From contig NZ_CALPCN010000003.1 in NCBI RefSeq assembly GCF_943193045.1, forward strand, positions 1 through 64,000: a stretch of 64,000 nucleotides of DNA, read 5' to 3'. The translations under genes and the position numbers were made by a program. This DNA is from Pumilibacter muris. Its GTDB lineage: Bacteria > Bacillota > Clostridia > Christensenellales > Pumilibacteraceae. A model generated the notes under the pieces. It saw nothing but the letters and a program-made list of their open reading frames with translations. It ran no database searches and was not told the DNA's origin. Numbering within the stretch: the first letter of the stretch is position 1; each line of letters opens with the position of its first letter. Of the stretch, positions 26,122 to 33,019 are shown piece after piece.

Positions 26122-27075
26122 ATGAAAGAAAACGACGCCTATAACAATAAAGAACGTACTTTTGTGCCCGTAGGAAGATTCGCGCCCACGCCGAGCGGAG
26201 AGCTTCATGCGGGCAACGTGCTTTGCGCGCTTATAGCATATTTGTCGGTTAAAAGCAGGGGCGGCAAATTTTTGTTACGTATAGAAGACCTCGACGCAGT
26301 TCGCTGTCCGAAAGTTTCGGCGCAAAAGATATTAGACATTCTCGGAGCGTTCGGACTTGACGGCGACGAGCCTCCGTTGCGGCAAAGCGAGCGCGGGGGA
26401 GTATACCGTGCCAAAGAGGAAATTTTAAGAAGTAAAAATTTGGTATATCCGTGTTTTTGCACCAGAGCTCAACTTCACGCGTCGGAAGCGCCCCGACTCG
26501 GTGACGGCGGGGTGGTGTATTCGGGAGTTTGCCGCAGTTTAACCGAAGAGCAGGCGGCAGAAAAAGCTAAAATGCGAAAGCCGTGCTTGCGCGTAGCCGT
26601 TCCCGATTCGGATATTACTTTTCATGACGGGATTGCGGGCGTGTTTACGCAAAATCTTTCGCGCGAATGCGGCGATTTTATTATTCGCCGTTCCGACGGA
26701 GTTTACGCATATCAGCTTGCGGTATCGGTAGACGACGGCGAAAGCGGGGTAACGGAAGTTGTTCGCGGAGCCGATTTGCTTTCGAGCACTCCTCGACAAA
26801 TTTGGCTTATGAATCTTTTGGGATATAATACGCCTAAGTATTACCATATTCCGCTTGTATGCGACCCGTTCGGCAGAAAACTCAGCAAAAGCGAGGGCGA
26901 CGGAATAGCGCACCGCCTTGCGGTGTCGTCGCCGGAACGTTTGCTCGGTTCTCTTGCGTATGCGGCGCATATTATTCCCGCCGACGTTCCCGCGTCGTTG
27001 CTCGAACTTACGGGCGCCTTTTCGTGGGAGAAAATTCCGAAAACGCGAATTTTATTACCGCAGAGCCTTATGTAA
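26122..27075 (+). CDS. gluQ: Glutamyl-Q tRNA(Asp) synthetase
   Basis: A 317-residue paralogue of glutamyl-tRNA synthetase that lacks the anticodon-binding domain. It attaches glutamate to queuosine in tRNA(Asp). The class I signatures are RFAPTPSGELHAGN (HIGH-like, HAGN) and KLSKS (KMSKS-like, about residue 255). The zinc site typical of GluQRS is present as CFC in YPCFCTR plus the later YSGVCR. The start is uncertain: the frame is open back to 25921, but homologues begin near the chosen ATG, which has no clear ribosome site. No other queuosine gene is nearby. Confidence 0.88.
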   Translation: MKENDAYNNKERTFVPVGRFAPTPSGELHAGNVLCALIAYLSVKSRGGKFLLRIEDLDAVRCPKVSAQKILDILGAFGLDGDEPPLRQSERGGVYRAKEEILRSKNLVYPCFCTRAQLHASEAPRLGDGGVVYSGVCRSLTEEQAAEKAKMRKPCLRVAVPDSDITFHDGIAGVFTQNLSRECGDFIIRRSDGVYAYQLAVSVDDGESGVTEVVRGADLLSSTPRQIWLMNLLGYNTPKYYHIPLVCDPFGRKLSKSEGDGIAHRLAVSSPERLLGSLAYAAHIIPADVPASLLELTGAFSWEKIPKTRILLPQSLM

Positions 27076-27205
27076 TGCAAACTGCGTTTGAAATAAATCG
27101 GGTAAAATGGAAATATGCGGCTATTTTACTTGACGTGTTTCGCGCGTTTTGCTATAATTAAACACGCGTTGTAAAGTTTGTTTACTCGCAACCGAAACGA
27201 GTTGA

Positions 27206-27298
27206 GGAGAAGTACCCAAGAGGCTCAAGGGGCTCCCCTGCTAAGGGAGTAGACCGGATAAAACTGGTGCGCGGGTTCAAATCCCGCCTTCTCCGCCA
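27206..27298 (+). tRNA. tRNA-Ser (GCT)
   Basis: A 93-base class II tRNA with a long variable arm (GACCGGATAAAACTGGT). The acceptor GGAGAAG pairs with CTTCTCC, the anticodon GCT is at 27240-27242, the T-arm is GCGGGTTCAAATCCCGC, and CCA is encoded at 27296-27298. The accessory island begins immediately to its right, as expected if its 3' end is an integration target. Confidence 0.95.
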
Positions 27299-27303
27299 AG
27301 GAC

Positions 27304-27345
27304 GGTGGTCTAAAAGTCTTCTGATTTTTAGACCGCCTTTTTCTA
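27304..27345 (+). terminator. Terminator after tRNA-Ser
   Basis: GGTGGTCTAAAA (27304-27315) pairs with TTTTAGACCGCC (about 27326-27337), followed by TTTTTC. It ends the tRNA transcript. Confidence 0.8.
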
Positions 27346-27680
27346 TTTTAGAGGGTATTTTGAACGATTTTGGGGGTTGTAACGCGCTGTGTCGACATTT
27401 GCGGCGGACGCAAGCGTTTTATCGACGATAATTTGTATTATAGACATTGTAAATAATAGCACAAAAGATTTTAGTCAACACGCCTTTAACCCTTGTGGAC
27501 AAAATCTTGAATAGAGCGGGGTTTGAATGTTTGATAATATTTCGGTTTTGAATAAAATCGCCGCCGGATAATTGGTGTGATTGAGAAGCGGAAAAATAGC
27601 AACAATGGTGGCAGCGCGAAGCAATTCGACTGCCACTTATACTTTGCGATAAGGTGTAACAAAAATGACACACCTTATTC
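27346..27680. other. Gene-free stretch at the island boundary
   Basis: No convincing gene is visible. A minus-strand frame at 27419-27673 has no recognisable domain or ribosome site. A hairpin TGGCAG...CTGCCA lies at about 27609-27633, and an inverted repeat is annotated separately. If an element integrated at tRNA-Ser, its attachment end should be here, but no duplicate of the tRNA tail is found inside the window. Confidence 0.5.
27649..27678. promoter_or_regulatory. Inverted repeat upstream of the HNH-WYL promoter
   Basis: ATAAGGTGT (27649-27657) and ACACCTTAT (27670-27678) are perfect nine-base arms twelve bases apart, ending two bases before the -35 box. It is a candidate operator, possibly for the WYL regulator encoded behind it; it could also form an RNA hairpin. 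Confidence 0.5.
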
Positions 27681-27709
27681 TTTACAATAGCGGCAAAAAA
27701 TGTTATAAT
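27681..27709 (+). promoter_or_regulatory. Promoter of the HNH-WYL-ATPase-nuclease run
   Basis: TTTACA (27681-27686), 17-bp spacer, TATAAT (27704-27709). It is followed by AAAGGAGG and the first ATG. Confidence 0.8.
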
Positions 27710-27744
27710 GTAAAAGCATAATTCTATAAAGGAGGTACTCTACC

Positions 27745-27999
27745 ATGTATGGAAGAAGACGCAGGTCTTACACCACAAAAGAAGGCTATATCCAAATATA
27801 CAAGCCGAGCAGTCCTATGGCACGGAGCAATGGGTTTGTTCCCGAACACCGTGAAGTAGCAAGCCGCAAAATGGGTAGACCGTTGCGCTCGAATGAAATC
27901 GTGCATCACCGCGATGGAAATAAGCGCAATAACAGACCGGGCAACTTGCAAGTGATGTCTCCTCAAAAGCATTGGAAAGTACATCATGGAAAAAGATAA
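27745..27999 (+). CDS. Small HNH endonuclease-like protein
   Basis: An 84-residue basic protein with an HNH core: EHREVASRKMGRPL, then NEIVHHRDGNKRNNRPGNLQVM, containing the HH, the DGN...N and the final asparagine. This compact form, often annotated HNH signature motif protein, is common in phages and islands. With no other domain it may nick DNA or be a homing-type enzyme. AAAGGAGGT lies before the ATG. Its end overlaps the WYL gene by 14 bases, so both are coexpressed from the promoter at 27681. Confidence 0.8.
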   Translation: MYGRRRRSYTTKEGYIQIYKPSSPMARSNGFVPEHREVASRKMGRPLRSNEIVHHRDGNKRNNRPGNLQVMSPQKHWKVHHGKR

Positions 28000-28966
28000 A
28001 AAACTGCGACCGATGAAAATATGGGAAATCCTCCGTCGAGAAACGGATGAAGACCATCCCATGGGAACGGAAACGCTCCGCGAAAGATTAAAAGAAAGCG
28101 GCTATCCTTGTACTCGAAAAACACTCTACGGCGATATCGCCTTATTGAACGACAACGGATACGAGGTTATGCGCACACGCAAGATTAGCAACGAATACTA
28201 CGTTGCGGATCGGAGTTTTGACATACCCGAATTGCAAATACTTATGGACGCTGTGCAAGCGGCGAGTTTTATCACCGACAAAAAGACGAAGGTGCTTATA
28301 GGAAAGATTGCGCAGCTTGCCGGGGATAAAAAGGCGGAAGTGTTGCAAAAGAACACCGTCGAGTTTCATACGCCGAAAAGCGACAATGAGCAGATATTTT
28401 ATATCGTGGATAAGATAGGCAGCGCGATAGAACAACGCCGCCAGATATCCTTTGTTTATTTCGATTACGATATCTTACATCAGCGGGTATATCGCAAAGA
28501 GAAACGTCGGTATGTGGTCAATCCGCTTTCGACCGTGTTCTCCAACGATAACTACTATCTGATGTGCTACGACGATAAACACGGAAACATAGGGCATTAT
28601 CGCATTGATCGTATGGATGAAGTGGACATCGAACAAACACCGATAAACGAAACGGAAGAATCGAAGAAATTCGACTTGTCGCGCCATAAAAGGGCATTGT
28701 TTGAGATGTTCAGCGGCGAGGACGCAAAAGTATCCTTTCAGGCGGATAAAACGCTTATAGACCATATTTTCGACAAATTCGGCAAGAGTGTACATATTAC
28801 ATACGGCGAAGGGAACACGGTCGTGTTTACTGCCAACGTACAAGTGAGCAAACGATTCCTCGGTTGGTGCTGTTCATTCGGCGATATGCTGAAAGTGACC
28901 GCACCTCAATCGGTACTAAATCAAGTAAACGATTTTTTGGCGAAAACTGCCGAACAGTATATGTAG
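27986..28966 (+). CDS. WYL-domain transcriptional regulator
   Basis: A 326-residue regulator. An N-terminal winged helix-turn-helix covers about 8-75 (MKIWEILRRET, TRKTLYGDIALLNDNGYEV). A WYL ligand-sensing domain covers about 145-240 (RRQISFVYFDYD, YVVNPLSTVFSNDNYYLMCYDD, HYRIDRMDEVDI), and a C-terminal WCX-like extension follows. WYL proteins sense nucleic-acid or nucleotide ligands and often control phage-defence genes. Its place at the head of an ATPase-nuclease run and behind an inverted repeat suggests that it regulates this operon. The family call is firm; the role in defence is inferred. Confidence 0.87.
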   Translation: MEKDKKLRPMKIWEILRRETDEDHPMGTETLRERLKESGYPCTRKTLYGDIALLNDNGYEVMRTRKISNEYYVADRSFDIPELQILMDAVQAASFITDKKTKVLIGKIAQLAGDKKAEVLQKNTVEFHTPKSDNEQIFYIVDKIGSAIEQRRQISFVYFDYDILHQRVYRKEKRRYVVNPLSTVFSNDNYYLMCYDDKHGNIGHYRIDRMDEVDIEQTPINETEESKKFDLSRHKRALFEMFSGEDAKVSFQADKTLIDHIFDKFGKSVHITYGEGNTVVFTANVQVSKRFLGWCCSFGDMLKVTAPQSVLNQVNDFLAKTAEQYM

Positions 28967-28973
28967 GTGCAAA

Positions 28974-29912
28974 ATGGTTTATCTCGATAAGTTTATAATT
29001 CCAAATGCGGAACAAGAAGAAAAAACAATTAAAAGGCGTATGGCCGAAAATGGCGGTGTGCTTGGATATATCGATAACATCTATCCGTGCGGATTGTTCA
29101 CAAAGAAAGAGTTGTCACGTATTGATTTTGAGCCACTAACTATTTTATATGGAGGGAACGGATCGGGTAAAAGTACGTTATTAAATTTAATAGCGCAAAA
29201 GTTGGAATTGAATCGTATTGCTCCATTTAATTCGAGCGAAGTGTTTGACATTTATAGAGATGTTTGTACATATGAAATGGGAAATGATGACGAGGGATTC
29301 AAATTGCGCGTACCCAACGGAAGCCGTATTATTACGAGTGATGATGTATTTGACTATATGCTTACTGTTAGGACAAATAACAGCGAGATACACGAACATA
29401 TCGAACAGGTGCGAGATAACGATTACGGCGAACTGAAATTTGGAGAAACGGTTAGATTACATGGTATGGAAGATTATGAGCAACTACGATTACAAGTTCT
29501 ATCGAGGCGGAAGTCTGTATCGCGCAGACAATTTATTAGAAAAACGGTGGGCGAGGAAGTAAAACTGAATAGCAACGGAGAAACGGCATTACGATATTTC
29601 GAGGAAAAGCTGAAAAACGACACGCTCTATTGCTTGGATGAGCCTGAAAATAGTTTATCACCCAAATTGCAATTGCAATTAGTAGAAATTATTCGACGTA
29701 TGGTAAGATATTGTGGATGTCAAATGATTATAGCGACACATTCGCCGTTCATATTGTCCATTGATGGAGCAAAGATATATGATTTGGATTCCATTCCAGT
29801 GGCTTTGAAGAAATGGTGGCAACTCGAAAACGTGCGCATATACTACGATTTTTTCAGTCAATACAAAAACCTTTTTACCAAAGTGACCAATGCAACAGGA
29901 GATAATACATAA
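28974..29912 (+). CDS. ABC/SMC-like AAA ATPase
   Basis: A 312-residue P-loop ATPase resembling the AAA_21/COG3910 group. Walker A is GGNGSGKST (about 60-68), Walker B with catalytic glutamate is YCLDEPE (about 219-225), and a later histidine switch is ATHSPF. The stretch between the motifs is short, with no coiled-coil arm of SMC size. It follows the WYL gene by seven bases, and its stop overlaps the start of a PD-(D/E)XK nuclease gene (TAATG). ATPase-nuclease pairs are a recurrent anti-phage layout (for example OLD, Gabija, PARIS), but this pair matches none that I can name. Confidence 0.8.
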   Translation: MVYLDKFIIPNAEQEEKTIKRRMAENGGVLGYIDNIYPCGLFTKKELSRIDFEPLTILYGGNGSGKSTLLNLIAQKLELNRIAPFNSSEVFDIYRDVCTYEMGNDDEGFKLRVPNGSRIITSDDVFDYMLTVRTNNSEIHEHIEQVRDNDYGELKFGETVRLHGMEDYEQLRLQVLSRRKSVSRRQFIRKTVGEEVKLNSNGETALRYFEEKLKNDTLYCLDEPENSLSPKLQLQLVEIIRRMVRYCGCQMIIATHSPFILSIDGAKIYDLDSIPVALKKWWQLENVRIYYDFFSQYKNLFTKVTNATGDNT

Positions 29913-30934
29913 TGGATAACTTAAAGTATTTTCAAAGATATCACGGTAAAGAAAACACGCATTCAAGCAATGCACTTTCTTTATTACAAATGCTTTATGA
30001 TTATAGTCCAAAGAAATTCTATGAAACTCTTTGCAACATAATCGAACAACAAGGCGAATTGGAAAATGTTGCGCCACATTTCGTTGTACAAGATACGGGC
30101 AACGGCAAAGGGAGCATACCCGATTTCAGCATTATGCAGCATAGTTTTAAGATAGTTGTCGAAGCAAAAGAGGGCGCATTCAATATTGATCAGTTGGAAA
30201 GACATTTGAAAGGGCTATCGGGAAAAGACGAATTTACATATAAGGTTTTAATCGCTCTATCACCGCAAAATGATGTGCAAAGTCATCTAAATAAACTAAT
30301 CGAAAAGTACCCGAAAATATATATCGTCCATAAAACTTATATAGATTTTTATGATATTATCAAGGGTAATATGCACGAAATAAAAGACAGTTCATTTATC
30401 GAAATTTTGGATGAGTATAGAGAATACTGCGAAATGGAGCAGCTTATAGATTATTCAGAAAATACTTTAATGGTGCGGTTAACTACGAATACATTCGATT
30501 TCAATTTTCAAAACGGAGTGTATTATGACTCCAATAAATACACGCCGCTTGGCTTTCGCTATTTAGGATTGTATAAAGAAAAAAGCATAAGGGCGATTGG
30601 GAAAATAGTCAAGATTGTGGAGGCGCACGTCGATGATTTCGGAAAAATTGTGTATGGTGATTTGGTATACGGGAAACCGTTGACGGATGCAGACAGGCAT
30701 AAAGTCGAGTTTGCAATAGAGGATAGAAAAAACAATTTCCATAACGAAACTGATCCGCACTGGCATTTTATTGTGGAAAGATTTGTCGAGGTGGTCAATT
30801 TTAGAAAGAAAAAGTACGGTATGTATGGTAAAAAGAAATTCTATCTAAAAGAAGACTTTGGAATAAAAGACATAGCGCATTGCACTATAGAAGAAATTGC
30901 GGCGGCTATGAAAGACTATGATAAGTGGGAATAA
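29912..30934 (+). CDS. PD-(D/E)XK nuclease-like protein
   Basis: A 340-residue protein of unknown family with a probable restriction-endonuclease fold near its N-terminus. IPDFSI (Asp about 70) and VVEAKEG (Glu-x-Lys about 84-86) are spaced as in PD-(D/E)XK enzymes, followed by QLERHLKGL. The remaining 230 residues are not recognised; they contain a substrate-like region with many aromatic residues (HWHFIVERFVEVVNF). One-base overlap with the ATPase gene implies cotranslation and probably a complex. The nuclease call depends on the motif alone. Confidence 0.6.
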   Translation: MDNLKYFQRYHGKENTHSSNALSLLQMLYDYSPKKFYETLCNIIEQQGELENVAPHFVVQDTGNGKGSIPDFSIMQHSFKIVVEAKEGAFNIDQLERHLKGLSGKDEFTYKVLIALSPQNDVQSHLNKLIEKYPKIYIVHKTYIDFYDIIKGNMHEIKDSSFIEILDEYREYCEMEQLIDYSENTLMVRLTTNTFDFNFQNGVYYDSNKYTPLGFRYLGLYKEKSIRAIGKIVKIVEAHVDDFGKIVYGDLVYGKPLTDADRHKVEFAIEDRKNNFHNETDPHWHFIVERFVEVVNFRKKKYGMYGKKKFYLKEDFGIKDIAHCTIEEIAAAMKDYDKWE

Positions 30935-30951
30935 AAAAACGAGGAAAAAGA

Positions 30952-31416
30952 ATGGATAAAAAAATATACAAAACCGAAATAGTAGAAACTATGCGTTATA
31001 TCGAGGAAATATCTGCTCGATTGGGGCAGTCTATTACATCATCGGACTATTATATTGAAGACTTGGGATGCCCTCATTCAAAACCAAAAAATCTTCCGAA
31101 AGGATATGCGGCAGTATATATGTTCGCCTATAATGGCGAATGGTTGAAAATAGGAAAGGCAAATACCAAATCAAAAGCGCGGTATACCTCGCATCATTAT
31201 GGGTTTAATGCGTTAAGTACACTGCCGAAGTCGCTTGCGGCTGACCCGGCTATGAGTAAATATGGCATATGCAAAGAAAACTCTCGTACTTGGGTAGAGC
31301 AAAATACATATCGCATTAATATCTTAATCAAGTCCGAAATAGGCAAAGCGGCAACCGAGCTGATAGAAGCGGTATTACATTACAAATTCCGCCCTCGATA
31401 TGAGGGCGCATTATAA
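30952..31416 (+). CDS. GIY-YIG nuclease-like protein
   Basis: A 154-residue protein with a GIY-YIG-like core. AAVYMFAYNGEWLKIGKA (about 49-66) carries the first two strands and the (L)KIG triplet, followed by a basic position in KSKARYTSHHY, a central ENSRTWVEQNTYRINILI region and a late glutamate helix LIEAVLHYKFRPRYEG. GIY-YIG domains cut DNA or RNA. I chose the ATG at 30952 because GAGGAAAAAG sits just before it; the frame is open 27 bases further upstream. It belongs to the same run as the ATPase and PD-(D/E)XK genes. Confidence 0.65.
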   Translation: MDKKIYKTEIVETMRYIEEISARLGQSITSSDYYIEDLGCPHSKPKNLPKGYAAVYMFAYNGEWLKIGKANTKSKARYTSHHYGFNALSTLPKSLAADPAMSKYGICKENSRTWVEQNTYRINILIKSEIGKAATELIEAVLHYKFRPRYEGAL

Positions 31417-31429
31417 GGAGGCTAAGCAA

Positions 31430-31660
31430 ATGGCTACTATAACCTACACGGTAAAAGGAATAACCAAAAGCAATCGCGGCACGGCCGAAAAGGACGGCGT
31501 CGAATTTGAGATGCGCGAACTGCAATCCAAATGGAAGCTCGTCACAAAGTCGGGTGCAGCCAAGATAGAATTCGAATGGAGTAAGACCGACTTTCCCACG
31601 TTCGACGAGTGGCATGATTATCTCGCAAACGAAGGGTATGTGATAGCTCTCGCCGATTAG
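31430..31660 (+). CDS. Small protein of unknown function
   Basis: A 76-residue soluble protein, mostly beta-strand in pattern (ITYTVKGITK, VEFEMRELQSKWKLVTKSG), ending with DEWHDYLANEGYVIALAD. I recognise no domain. The AAGGAGG site and 13-base gap from the GIY-YIG gene indicate that it is translated in the same operon. A frameshifted gene follows. Confidence 0.55.
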   Translation: MATITYTVKGITKSNRGTAEKDGVEFEMRELQSKWKLVTKSGAAKIEFEWSKTDFPTFDEWHDYLANEGYVIALAD

Positions 31661-31666
31661 GATGAA

Positions 31667-32110
31667 ATGATGAAAATCGAAGAAGATATTGGATGAGTAC
31701 GATATATCCAAGAGAATGCCAAATTCGACCCGAAGAAAACAGGAAAATGGATGTACCATTTTTCGAATGATGAAGACTCGATCGAATATGCCAAGTCCGT
31801 GTGTAAAGAAGCGGTCGAGCGCGGCATCGTGCAAACGGCAAAGCATACAAGATTCGGTTTCATATTCGGACCGCCAACGGGTGTGGCGTGTTTTTACATA
31901 CACGGCGCTGATGATGCCGCACATCGGCGCGTGATAGCGTATTTTTTGGAAAAGGGGTTAATAAGGAAAACGAAAACCGGGAAACTATACAACATTTCTT
32001 TCAAGTATGACGAGCAAACTCGTGAGGGGCAATACGCAAATGACTTTGTTGCCGAGATTAAACTCGATCAATTTTTGAATTTAAGCACGGGAGAGTGGCT
32101 AAGGAAATAA
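31667..32110 (+). pseudogene. Frameshifted small gene (phosphothreonine-lyase-like domain?)
   Basis: Reading starts at an ATG pair (31667) as MMKIEE but hits TGA at 31694. Shifting frame between about 31683 and 31711 gives an uninterrupted ILDEYDISK, after which the first frame resumes as ENAKFDPKKTGKWMYHFSN and runs to 32110. Two compensating one-base changes (one inserted G, one missing G) explain this. The intact part (GKWM at about 31742, then AKHTRFGF, FYIHGADDAAHRRVI, KYDEQTREGQYANDF) resembles proteins annotated as putative phosphothreonine-lyase domain. A shorter product could start at the ATG at 31751. Sequencing error is the alternative. Confidence 0.5.
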
Positions 32111-32343
32111 TGGCGGTGTTCATAGAAATTTTATCGCTGCTTTGGCAAGGCTTTTGCCAGACGCTGTCTGGCATTTTCGATGCGTTGTACGCACTACTGC
32201 CGACAGCAATGCAGCTGAACAAATTGGCAAGTTATTTCACGCCGACAGGGATGGTGGCGTTATATTTCGGTGTGCCGACTGCACTTGTCACGATTATATT
32301 CGGGATCGCAAAAAGAGCGATAAATAAAGCAAAGGCGAGGTGA
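32110..32343 (+). CDS. Small two-helix membrane protein
   Basis: A 77-residue hydrophobic protein with two likely membrane segments (about 2-30 and 41-66) and a basic tail (AKRAINKAKAR). Its ATG overlaps the preceding stop (TAATG), so it is translationally coupled. In size and pattern it resembles small phage or toxin-like membrane proteins, but it has no identifying motif. Confidence 0.5.
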   Translation: MAVFIEILSLLWQGFCQTLSGIFDALYALLPTAMQLNKLASYFTPTGMVALYFGVPTALVTIIFGIAKRAINKAKAR

Positions 32344-32345
32344 AA

Positions 32346-32930
32346 ATGAAAAACATATCGGAAATGCCTTTTTGCGAGGCAATGATGTATGTCCGTAAAA
32401 AGAACAAGGACTGTAGCTCGCGTTCGAAATTGGCGGCAAGAACTCACATAGAAAGTTGGAGTATAGCATCGTTTGAGCGCGGAGAGAGCTTGCCGACAAG
32501 AAAACAGCTTGCGGCAATATGCAAAGAATTGAATAGTCCGCAATTGAGAGAAGTCGGCGAAAAAGAAATAGAGTATGCGAGAACGCATCCCGATGTCAAA
32601 ATATGCTACGCCGATAATACGACTTGTTGGAAATGCCACAAACCAATGAAAACCGTGTACGGCTTAATTGATGGGTGTTCCATTCCGCCAGATGCTTTCA
32701 GCGATGGGATGATAAAGGTTTGCGCCGATAAAGGCGTGATTCTGGAAGAAAGGCGGAGCGGCACAACAGGCGAAACGCACTTGGTAAATGTGTGCGAACA
32801 TTGCGGCGCATTCTTGGGCGAATTTTATTTGCACGATTTATGGTACGGCGAAACCGAAACTATACAAGTGGAAGATGTATCCGATTTTATTCCCGATAAG
32901 GAAGAGATAGACGAAGATAGTAAGAGTTAA
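32346..32930 (+). CDS. Helix-turn-helix and zinc-ribbon protein
   Basis: A 194-residue protein. The first 75 residues look like an XRE-type helix-turn-helix (SKLAARTHIESWSIASFERGESLPTRKQLAAICKEL). The middle has CWKCHKPM (about 97-104) and later CEHCG (about 154-158), which together could bind one zinc, and the tail is acidic. No exact family is recognised; a DNA-binding regulator or antitoxin-like protein is possible. It starts two bases after the small membrane protein; GAGGTGA overlaps that stop and serves as the ribosome site, favouring the ATG at 32346. Confidence 0.5.
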   Translation: MKNISEMPFCEAMMYVRKKNKDCSSRSKLAARTHIESWSIASFERGESLPTRKQLAAICKELNSPQLREVGEKEIEYARTHPDVKICYADNTTCWKCHKPMKTVYGLIDGCSIPPDAFSDGMIKVCADKGVILEERRSGTTGETHLVNVCEHCGAFLGEFYLHDLWYGETETIQVEDVSDFIPDKEEIDEDSKS

Positions 32931-32960
32931 AAGAATTTTGACGCAGAGCATAGTATTCCA

Positions 32961-32989
32961 TTGAAAAAAAGGTCGAAATATGTTACAAT
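32961..32989 (+). promoter_or_regulatory. Promoter of the DUF262 gene
   Basis: TTGAAA (32961-32966), 17-bp spacer, TACAAT (32984-32989), 31 bases before the ATG. The -10 context GTTACAAT is repeated before hsdR. Confidence 0.7.
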
Positions 32990-33019
32990 GATAAAGAAAC
33001 AAAAAAAGAGGGCTGTCAT

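Noticed and set aside
27419-27673. Minus-strand frame in the island-boundary gap
   Set aside because: No ribosome site or recognisable domain, and it runs through hairpins and an inverted repeat.
31328-31924. Minus-strand frame across the small-gene region
   Set aside because: It opposes two rightward genes with ribosome sites and has no recognisable domain.
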